6,990 nucleotides of DNA from Tannerella sp. (lineage in GTDB: Bacteria; Bacteroidota; Bacteroidia; Bacteroidales; Tannerellaceae): NCBI GenBank assembly GCA_031283915.1, contig JAITAY010000136.1, positions 1 through 6,990 of the forward strand. Direction: 5' to 3'. Made by a program: the position numbers and the translations under genes. Of the stretch, positions 1-5,044 are shown piece by piece; positions within the stretch are counted from its first letter, which is position 1; each line of letters begins with the position of its first letter. Under the pieces are notes generated by a model, which was not told the DNA's origin, did not search any database, and saw nothing but the letters and a program-made list of their open reading frames with translations.

Positions 1-110
1 CCCTGATCACCGTCAACGCATGGAACGAATGGGCGGAAGGCAGTTACCTGGAACCCGACACGGAGTTTAAATACGGATTTTTGGAAGCCGTCAAGCGAGT
101 ATTCAAGTAA
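1..110 (+). CDS. C-terminal end of a WbsX-like / GH99-like glycan protein (5' end outside window)
   Basis: The frame starting at base 3 is open to a TAA at 108-110 and gives 35 residues. They include NAWNEWAEGSYLEPD followed by a KYGFLEAVKRVFK ending. The N-A-W-N-E-W-A-E-G-x-x-L-E-P-D block is characteristic of the C-terminal end of the WbsX family (Pfam Glyco_tran_WbsX), also called glycoside hydrolase 99-like domain proteins. These are usually found in O-antigen, capsule or other surface-glycan clusters. The catalytic part lies upstream of the window, so neither the exact reaction nor the protein length can be judged. The family call rests on this single conserved block. A surface polysaccharide locus probably continues to the left. 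Confidence 0.75.
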   Translation, partial: LITVNAWNEWAEGSYLEPDTEFKYGFLEAVKRVFK

Positions 111-161
111 ATCATTCAGTTATTCAGTTATACATCCCGTGTGCAGTATAATTCTCTAACA

Positions 162-177
162 AGATTTAACCAAATCT
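162..177. other. Short perfect hairpin after the WbsX-like gene
   Basis: AGATTT (162-167) and AAATCT (172-177) are perfect inverted copies around the loop AACC. The hairpin lies 52 bp after the upstream stop codon and directly abuts the first palindrome of the 42-bp array. It is AT-rich and lacks a U-tract, so a terminator role is only a guess. Just upstream, ATTCAGTT occurs twice in tandem (114-129). Confidence 0.35.
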
Positions 178-387
178 CCGACATAGTCGGTTTTTCTCCC
201 GTAAGCTACGGCGAAACTACCGACTATGTCGGTTTTTCTCCCGTAAGCTACGGCAAAACTACCGACTATGTCGGTTTTTCTCCCGTAAGCTACGGCGAAA
301 CTACCGACTATGTCGGTTTTTCTCCCGCAGGCTACGGCAAAACTACCGACTATGTCGGATCCTTTCTCGCAGGCTGCGGCGGAAATT
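178..387. repeat. Five tandem 42-bp repeats built from two alternating palindromes
   Basis: The units are 178-219, 220-261, 262-303, 304-345 and 346-387, with no length variation. Each consists of palindrome A (CCGAC-TAT-GTCGG, 13 bp), an 8-bp T-rich spacer (TTTTTCTC), palindrome B (CCGTA-AGC-TACGG, 13 bp) and an 8-bp A-rich spacer (CGAAACTA or CAAAACTA). A palindrome therefore occurs every 21 bp along the array. GTCGG before and CCGAC after each B palindrome can also pair, and TTTC can pair with GAAA, so longer imperfect hairpins are possible. Units 2 and 3 are almost identical, unit 1 has an inverted centre in A, and unit 5 is the most diverged. The array lies between two genes, ending 71 bp before the start of the small exported-protein gene. 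It could be an operator array, a structural RNA/DNA element or a minisatellite; the sequence does not decide. Confidence 0.9.
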
Positions 388-413
388 GAATCATTGAATG
401 AGTCTTGATTTTC

Positions 414-439
414 ATTCCGGATACCCGGGAAACCGGAAT
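414..439. promoter_or_regulatory. 26-bp dyad, candidate operator over the -33 region of the small-gene promoter
   Basis: ATTCCGG (414-420) and CCGGAAT (433-439) are perfect inverted copies. They are centred on the same point as an inner CCCGGG (424-429). Over the 26 bp, 11 of 13 base pairs are complementary. The centre lies about 20 bp upstream of the TATTTTTG box, where the -33 element would sit, and no good TTG is present there. This geometry suits a repressor or a MerR-like activator, but no regulator gene is visible in the window. Confidence 0.55.
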
Positions 440-446
440 TTTCATG

Positions 447-454
447 TATTTTTG
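447..454 (+). promoter_or_regulatory. Bacteroidota -7 box (TATTTTTG), probably giving a near-leaderless mRNA
   Basis: TATTTTTG matches the TAnnTTTG consensus of the primary sigma factor in this phylum exactly. The ATG at 459 follows after only four bases (CATC), so transcription should begin at or next to the start codon. That supports the 459 start over the longer frame opening at 405, which would place its first codons upstream of the promoter. No TTG occurs at the expected -33 distance. Confidence 0.6.
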
Positions 455-458
455 CATC

Positions 459-767
459 ATGAAAATTTTATCGCTCATATTATCCGTTTATATCACTATA
501 CTCTCGACCGTAGCGTATTGCCCGGATACATGCATGGATGAGCATGAAACTCTAACCCAACAAACCGATGACCACGCTTCGCACGACTGTTCCGGCTGCT
601 GTTCGCCGTTCGCGCCCTGCAATACCGCTCCCGGATTCACCGTCGAGAATGCCGCCTGCACACAAATGATTCCGCAAAACCTGTCTGCCGAAATAAATAC
701 ATACCGAATACAGCTTTATACTTCACCTTTTCTCGGAAGCATTTGGCAGCCGCCGAAACGTGCCTGA
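459..767 (+). CDS. Small Cys/His-rich exported protein, DUF6660-like
   Basis: The protein has 102 residues. It begins with a lysine and a hydrophobic segment (about residues 2-20, MKILSLILSVYITILSTVAY) that reads as an export signal. A region rich in cysteine and acidic/histidine residues follows (C21, C25, H29, H39, H42, C44, C47, C48, C54, C67), containing CSGCCSPFAPC. The end is GSIWQPPKRA. This arrangement, including a Cys-Ser-Pro-Phe core and a terminal IWQPPK, is what I recall for DUF6660 proteins, which often lie next to TonB-dependent receptors or metal-efflux genes in Bacteroidota. The function is unknown; periplasmic or surface metal binding is inferred from the clustered Cys/His. 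A TonB-dependent receptor follows after 338 bp. I chose the ATG at 459 because the signal sequence and the promoter both fit it; 405 would add 18 residues without family character. Confidence 0.75.
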   Translation: MKILSLILSVYITILSTVAYCPDTCMDEHETLTQQTDDHASHDCSGCCSPFAPCNTAPGFTVENAACTQMIPQNLSAEINTYRIQLYTSPFLGSIWQPPKRA

Positions 768-898
768 TTATCCGTCAACCATACTTACGCGGGATGACGA
801 TGTCTGCCGGCACACGGGAGCTTCATGTCGAAAAATCCCTTGAATCTTTGAATGGTGCGTCCGCTCAGAAAATCATGCCGCGCGAAGTATATTTTTAC

Positions 899-1031
899 GA
901 ATATCGGATAGAATCCCATGCATGGAGATGTCCCGGAGAGACGATCTATCGGTAAAAAACGAAATATCGGTATCCAAGCGTTAGGGACGACACCCCGTCA
1001 GGCGAAAATGCAGGTAACACATCCGATATTC
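899..1031 (+). ncRNA. Candidate structured leader RNA closed by an 11-bp stem
   Basis: GAATATCGGAT (899-909) and ATCCGATATTC (1021-1031) are perfect complements enclosing 111 nt. Inside, GTCCC (930-934) can pair with GGGAC (984-988), CCATGCATGG is self-complementary, and GACG (986-989) can alternatively pair with CGTC (996-999). The 3' strand of the closing stem can also pair with the 5' arm of the downstream hairpin, as an attenuator would require. I cannot match it to a known riboswitch: the cobalamin GCCACTG core and the TPP CUGAGA motif are absent. A chance inverted repeat remains possible. Confidence 0.35.
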
Positions 1032-1047
1032 ATTCTGTTTTTTTATT

Positions 1048-1076
1048 GTCGGAGCAGGAAAACTCCGACCCTTTTT
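1048..1076 (+). terminator. Terminator-like hairpin with T-run, 29 bp before the receptor gene
   Basis: GTCGGAG (1048-1054) and CTCCGAC (1063-1069) form a perfect 7-bp stem around an 8-nt loop, followed by CC and five T (1072-1076). This is the shape of an intrinsic terminator. Its place directly before the receptor start suggests either the end of the upstream transcript or an attenuator within the receptor leader. Confidence 0.6.
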
Positions 1077-1105
1077 ATCGTGTAATCAATTAAGTAAAAA
1101 ATAAA

Positions 1106-3274
1106 ATGAAAGTATATACATCTATCATATTTGCCGCACTGATTTCGTGCAACGCCCTTTTTGCCCAAAACACATTCAGGGCTATCATCCAGGACGCCGG
1201 CACCCGGGAAGCCCTTGTCGGCGCAACGGCCGTCGTCGACGGGACGACGAACGGAACCGTGTCCGATGCAGACGGACAAATCGTCATCGACCATATCCCC
1301 GACGGGAAATCAAAAATCGTGTTTTCATATACGGGTTACAAAAGGCAGGAAAAAGAATTTGCCTTCCCCCTGCCGGACGACAATCCCGTGGAAATTATCC
1401 TCGAGGCCGGCGAATCCGAACTGGAAGAAATCGTCGTTTCGTCCACTCGCGGGACACGCACCATCGAAAATATTCCCTCAAGAATTGAATTTATCGGCAG
1501 CGAAGAGCTGGAAGAAAAAAGCAACATGAAACCCGGCGACATCCGCATGTTGCTCAACGAAAGCACCGGCATTCAGACGCAACAGACCTCGCCCGTTTCG
1601 GCCAACGCCTCCATACGCATACAGGGGCTGGACGGACGTTACACGCAAATCCTGAAAGACGGGTTTCCGCTGTATTCGGGTGCGGCAAGCGGCCTGGGAC
1701 TTTTGCAGATTCCTCCGCTCGACCTCCGGCAAGTCGAAATCATCAAAGGATCGACTTCCACGCTTTATGGCGGAGGAGCCATTGCCGGCATGGTCAACCT
1801 CATTTCCAAAACGCCTTCGGACGAAAGAGAATTGAATTTTCATGTCAACGGCACAAGTGCGCTTGGACTCGACCTGAACGGTTTTTACTCGCAGCGTTTC
1901 AGCAAAACCGGCCTGACGATCTTCGCTTCGCGCAACAGCAATGTCGCTTACGACCCCGCCGACATCGGACTTTCCGCCATTCCCAAAGTGGAACGTTACA
2001 GCCTGAATCCCCGCCTCTTCGTCTATCCCGGCGACCGGACAACCCTGGATTTGGGCGTAAATACCACATGGGAAGACCGTCTGGGAGGCGACATGCGCCA
2101 CATCTCCGGGAAAGGCGACGACCGTACGTATTTCGAGAACAACCGGACGCAACGGGTGAGCACTCAGTTCTCCGCGGAACACCGTTTGAACGAAAAGTCA
2201 AAGCTGACGTTCCGCAACAGCTACAACTATTTTCATCGCACAATCGCCATCCCCGGTTACGGTTTTGACGGTCGCCAAAACGGCACATTTTCCGAACTGA
2301 GCTATCTCTACACCGGCGAAAACACCGAATGGGTAACCGGCGCCAACCTGTGGACGGATCATTTTGCGGAAAAGAAACGCCGTGATTTCGTATCGCGCGA
2401 TTACGACCAGACGACAGCCGGCCTTTTTGTTCAGAACAACACGAAAATAACCGGCCTGTTCAGCCTCGAAAGCGGTTTGCGCGGCGATTACGTGACCGGT
2501 TACGGCTTCGCTTTGCTGCCCCGGCTGGCGGCGCTGTTCAACTTCGACCCGAAGTGGTCGTCGCGGATTTGCGGCGGACTGGGCTACAAGACACCCACCG
2601 TCTTTACCGAAGAAAGCGAACGGGTACATTATCAAAACGTACTCCCCGTAAACAGCCGCGACAACCAACTCGAACGCAGCTACGGAGCCAGTGCAGACGT
2701 CAACTGCAAAACGTCCCTGGGCGAAGCGTTTTTATCCGTCAATCAGCTCTTTTTCTATACCTGTCTCAACCGTCCGCTGATGCTCATACCGCTTTCGGAC
2801 GGGAATTACCGGTTTCGGAACATCGACGGACATACCGCTACGCGAGGCACGGAAACCAACATAAAAGTCCGCTACGGCGACTTTACGCTTTTTGTCGGTT
2901 ATACCTTTACGGATGCCCAAGTAACGGAAAACGGCGCGAGCTACCCGAATCCCCTCACGTCCAAACACCGTCTGAACAACGTACTGATGTACGAAGTGGA
3001 GGAAAGCTGGAAAATCGGACTGGAAGCCTATTACTACAGTCCGCAACGGCTCAACGACGGTTCAACAGGCCGCGACTACTGGATTTGCGGAGCCATGGTA
3101 GAGAAAATCTGGGAACAGTTTTCGGTTTACGTCAATTTCGAAAACTTTACCGACACGCGGCAAACAAAATTCGGAAGCATCTACTCCGGGAGCGTGACCA
3201 GTCCCGTATTCGGCGACATCTACGCGCCGCTCGACGGGTTTGTGGTTAACGCGGGAATCAAGGTGAGATTTTAA
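1106..3274 (+). CDS. TonB-dependent outer-membrane receptor with N-terminal carboxypeptidase-like domain
   Basis: The 722-residue protein has a signal peptide at 1-20 (cleavage after ALFA). An Ig-like carboxypeptidase-regulatory domain follows at about 22-102, recognisable by VGATAVVDGTTNGTVSDADG and FSYTGYK. A TonB-box-like EEIVVSSTR lies at 108-116 and the plug domain at about 120-235, with SIRIQGLDGRYTQILKDG and VEIIKGSTSTLYGGGAIAGM. The remainder is the beta barrel, ending in aromatic Phe (GIKVRF), as outer-membrane proteins usually do. Such receptors import scarce ligands across the outer membrane using TonB-ExbBD energy. At about 720 residues it is shorter than typical SusC polysaccharide receptors, and no SusD partner follows. 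A metal complex, siderophore, cobalamin or similar small ligand is therefore more likely than a glycan, but the sequence does not identify it. The adjacent Cys/His-rich protein hints at metal. The start at 1106 has an A-rich upstream stretch and fits the signal peptide. Confidence 0.93.
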   Translation: MKVYTSIIFAALISCNALFAQNTFRAIIQDAGTREALVGATAVVDGTTNGTVSDADGQIVIDHIPDGKSKIVFSYTGYKRQEKEFAFPLPDDNPVEIILEAGESELEEIVVSSTRGTRTIENIPSRIEFIGSEELEEKSNMKPGDIRMLLNESTGIQTQQTSPVSANASIRIQGLDGRYTQILKDGFPLYSGAASGLGLLQIPPLDLRQVEIIKGSTSTLYGGGAIAGMVNLISKTPSDERELNFHVNGTSALGLDLNGFYSQRFSKTGLTIFASRNSNVAYDPADIGLSAIPKVERYSLNPRLFVYPGDRTTLDLGVNTTWEDRLGGDMRHISGKGDDRTYFENNRTQRVSTQFSAEHRLNEKSKLTFRNSYNYFHRTIAIPGYGFDGRQNGTFSELSYLYTGENTEWVTGANLWTDHFAEKKRRDFVSRDYDQTTAGLFVQNNTKITGLFSLESGLRGDYVTGYGFALLPRLAALFNFDPKWSSRICGGLGYKTPTVFTEESERVHYQNVLPVNSRDNQLERSYGASADVNCKTSLGEAFLSVNQLFFYTCLNRPLMLIPLSDGNYRFRNIDGHTATRGTETNIKVRYGDFTLFVGYTFTDAQVTENGASYPNPLTSKHRLNNVLMYEVEESWKIGLEAYYYSPQRLNDGSTGRDYWICGAMVEKIWEQFSVYVNFENFTDTRQTKFGSIYSGSVTSPVFGDIYAPLDGFVVNAGIKVRF

Positions 3275-3313
3275 ACCGATCGAACGTTTGCAAGACGCAG
3301 TGAGAAATCCTGA

Positions 3314-3362
3314 AACACGGAGCACACGGAGGGAGGAAAAAATCTCCGTGTGTCTCCGTGTT
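3314..3362. terminator. Strong hairpin after the receptor gene
   Basis: The left arm from 3314 reads AACACGGAGCACACGGAG. The right arm ends at 3362 with CTCCGTGTT and is its complement, with one extra base on the right arm. About 18 pairs form around the loop GGAGGAAAAAAT. Each arm itself holds CACGGAG twice. There is no clear T-run on either side, so it may act as a transcript-stabilising or Rho-independent-like end, or be a dispersed intergenic palindrome. It starts 39 bp after the receptor stop codon. Confidence 0.65.
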
Positions 3363-3662
3363 GAAATGAATGCCTGACGAACGCTTCGATATACCGGAAC
3401 AGCTTATTTATTTCGCGTTACGAACCACTCACCACTCATTTCCTGTTTCTACGCAAAACCTCCTTGCGCACAGTATCACACAAAAACAGTTTGATTTTTT
3501 TTGCACAATTCAGAAAAAAGAGCTTACTTGCGCCCCGGATTTAATGATAGAGGATAATCTGATATGCGCGGATCTGACGGGTTTCATGGGTACGCGGCCT
3601 TCGGGAGTGCGTGGAACGATCGGTTTTTGAGCGTCGATAGAATTTAAAATACAGAATAGGAT
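3363..3662. other. 300-bp intergenic stretch with no gene I can support
   Basis: The longest frame here (3370-3630) gives a low-complexity 86-residue translation with no signal, motif or family resemblance. The DNA contains a small CCACTCACCACTCA repeat near 3426, a run of eight T followed by GC (3495-3504) and GGTTTTTG (about 3622-3629). The latter two vaguely resemble the -7 element but lack the TA and a spaced TTG. The promoter for the radical SAM gene presumably lies here, but I cannot place it. Confidence 0.55.
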
Positions 3663-4955
3663 ATGAAATTAAAATTGATTTATCCCAGATGGGAAAAGTT
3701 GAGGGGACAGACCACCTTCAATCTTCCGCCTCACGGGCCGGTGGTTTTTGCGGCAACCCTCCCCGACGGTGTGGAAATTTCATTCACGGACGAAAACGTG
3801 GAAGCAGTGCAGTTTGACGGGGCGTGCGATCTGGTAGCGATATCCATGATGCTCAGCACGCAGGTGAAACGCGGCTGGGCGATTGCCGACGAATTTCGCC
3901 GGAGAGGGAAAAAGGTGATTTTCGGCGGCATCTCGACCATGCTCCATGCCGAGGAAACGATTGAACATGCCGATGCCGTTTTTCTGGGCGAGGCCGAAGG
4001 ACGCATGGAGGAGGTGCTGGACGACTGGAAGAACGACCGCCTGAAAAAGGTCTACAACTTCATGAGACATCAGCCTCCGGTAGAAACGATCGGGCCGGCA
4101 CGCAGGGACTTGTACAAGCGGGAACTGTACAATCACAAAGGCGTGCAGATGGTCGATCTGTTCCATGCCTCGCGCGGTTGCCGTTTCAGTTGCTATCCGT
4201 GTGCCGTGTCCTATCTGGGAGGACGTGTTTTCCGTCCGCGTCCGATAGACAAGGTGCTGGAAGACTTGGCTACCATTGACAATAACCGCCTTTTCATCGT
4301 CGACAATTCGCTGGCACAAAACAGGGAATGGGAAATAGAACTCTTCCGCGAAATGATTCCTTTCAAAAAGAAATGGGTCAGCCATACCATCGAAGACGAC
4401 CCGAAAGTGCTGGATCTGGCTGCTCAAGCGGGAGCGTGGTACGTGTACCAGGCGATTTACGACACGTCCGATTATATCCGGGAGCGCATCAGGCGGTATC
4501 ACGACTACGGCATCGGCGTGGAAGGCACCATCCTGATCGGGCTGGATAACCAGTCGGAAGATGATATTAAGCGATTGATTGATTTCCTGCTGGAGATAGA
4601 CCTCGACCTGGCCGAATTTACGGTGATGACGCCCTTTCCGCATACGAAGGGCTACGACGACCTGCTGCGTCAGGGGCGTATCTTCGACTTCGACTGGAAT
4701 CACTACAACGCCGGGCAAGTGGTGTTTCATCCCAAACAAATGTCCGCCGAACGGCTGCAGGAGCTTTATGATTATGCCTGGGAACTGTTCTACCGCGACG
4801 AAAGCCAGGAACAGAAGATGTTCCGCCTGTTTACGAAGGTCGTCATCCGCGAAATGGAAGAAGGCACCTTCCGTCCGCGCAACCGCAACCTGATCAACCA
4901 GTCGTTTGGCCGGAATGTCGAACGGCCCTTCGCCCGGAACGTGCAGAAAAACTGA
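3663..4955 (+). CDS. Cobalamin-binding-domain radical SAM protein
   Basis: The protein has 430 residues. Residues about 1-130 form a Rossmann-like B12-binding domain: DLVAISMMLSTQVKRGWAIADEFRRRGKKVIFGG followed by HADAVFLGEAEG. Residues about 160-350 form the radical SAM barrel. Its iron-sulfur motif is C173-x3-C177-x2-C180 (CRFSCYPC), followed by FIVDNSLAQN and GTILIGLDNQSEDD. A C-terminal segment (TPFPHTKGYDDLLRQGRIFDFDWNHYN) is typical of B12-type radical SAM enzymes. I see no DxHxxG cobalamin-ligand motif, which is also absent in many members. Family members include C-methyltransferases, cyclases and hopanoid- or bacteriochlorophyll-modifying enzymes, so the substrate cannot be assigned. 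No other biosynthetic gene adjoins it. AGGA lies only one base before the ATG; no better in-frame start exists, and the N-terminal strand KLKLIYPRW fits the domain. Confidence 0.88.
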   Translation: MKLKLIYPRWEKLRGQTTFNLPPHGPVVFAATLPDGVEISFTDENVEAVQFDGACDLVAISMMLSTQVKRGWAIADEFRRRGKKVIFGGISTMLHAEETIEHADAVFLGEAEGRMEEVLDDWKNDRLKKVYNFMRHQPPVETIGPARRDLYKRELYNHKGVQMVDLFHASRGCRFSCYPCAVSYLGGRVFRPRPIDKVLEDLATIDNNRLFIVDNSLAQNREWEIELFREMIPFKKKWVSHTIEDDPKVLDLAAQAGAWYVYQAIYDTSDYIRERIRRYHDYGIGVEGTILIGLDNQSEDDIKRLIDFLLEIDLDLAEFTVMTPFPHTKGYDDLLRQGRIFDFDWNHYNAGQVVFHPKQMSAERLQELYDYAWELFYRDESQEQKMFRLFTKVVIREMEEGTFRPRNRNLINQSFGRNVERPFARNVQKN

Positions 4956-4975
4956 AATACCACACATAGGGTATT
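4956..4975. promoter_or_regulatory. Dyad directly after the radical SAM stop, overlapping the next promoter
   Basis: AATACC (4956-4961) and GGTATT (4970-4975) are perfect inverted copies with an 8-nt spacer. The right half overlaps the TTG of the downstream -33 element. It could be a weak end hairpin for the upstream gene or an operator for the sulfhydrylase gene. The half-sites are short, so confidence is limited. Confidence 0.4.
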
Positions 4976-5004
4976 GCAGGCCAGCGAAGCGGATATTATC
5001 TTTG
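4974..5004 (+). promoter_or_regulatory. Bacteroidota promoter of the sulfhydrylase gene
   Basis: TTG at 4974-4976 and TATCTTTG at 4997-5004 are separated by 20 bp. This matches the TTG-N19-21-TAnnTTTG consensus of the phylum's main sigma factor exactly. Transcription should start a few bases downstream, leaving a leader of roughly 35 nt that ends in an A-rich stretch (AAAAAGAAAAAAGAATC) before the ATG at 5045. The leader is too short for a SAM riboswitch. Confidence 0.8.
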
Positions 5005-5044
5005 CGGCATAAAATAATCATCAATTCAAAAAGAAAAAAGAATC

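Larger units (their letters stand above)
768..1105 (+). other. 338-bp gap before the receptor gene, with no convincing gene
   Basis: No frame here has recognisable protein character. The stretch contains an 11-bp inverted repeat (899-909 with 1021-1031), a perfect CCATGCATGG palindrome (916-925), two direct copies of TATCGGTA (947-954 and 965-972) and a terminator-like hairpin (1048-1076). A weak -7-like AATCTTTG occurs at 843-850 and TATATTTT at 888-895, neither with a good TTG upstream. The last 30 bases are A-rich, as usual before Bacteroidota start codons. It probably acts as the leader of the receptor mRNA. Confidence 0.6.

Noticed and set aside
178..387. CRISPR array
   Set aside because: The 42-bp units are adjacent, the intervening 8-bp stretches are nearly the same each time, and there are no unique spacers and no cas genes.
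141..389. Open frame with a repeated 14-residue peptide (YVGFSPVSYGETTD-like)
   Set aside because: The DNA repeat is 42 bp, a multiple of three, so any stop-free frame yields a repeated peptide. At least one other frame is also open. The start is a GTG without a binding site, there is no signal peptide, and the palindromes explain the conservation better.
743..955. 70-residue frame overlapping the end of the small exported-protein gene
   Set aside because: It has no family character, signal or plausible binding site, it overlaps the upstream gene, and it runs into the candidate leader structure.
890..1031. Cobalamin or TPP riboswitch before the receptor
   Set aside because: GTCAGG...GCAGG near 997-1014 and TATCCAAGCGTTAGGGA near 971-987 look slightly like B12-box and TPP fragments. 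The GCCACTG core and CUGAGA motif are missing, so neither class is supported.
1139..1150. Lipobox (LISC) in the receptor's N-terminus
   Set aside because: A signal peptidase I site (ALFA before Q) lies just after it and suits an outer-membrane barrel protein better than a lipoprotein.
3370..3630. 86-residue frame between the receptor and radical SAM genes
   Set aside because: The translation has no domain, signal or membrane segment, it starts right after a hairpin without a binding site, and it spans homopolymer-rich non-coding DNA.
3780..5024. Long reverse-strand frame of 414 residues
   Set aside because: It is antisense to the radical SAM gene, whose motifs are unmistakable. The reverse translation has no recognisable domain.
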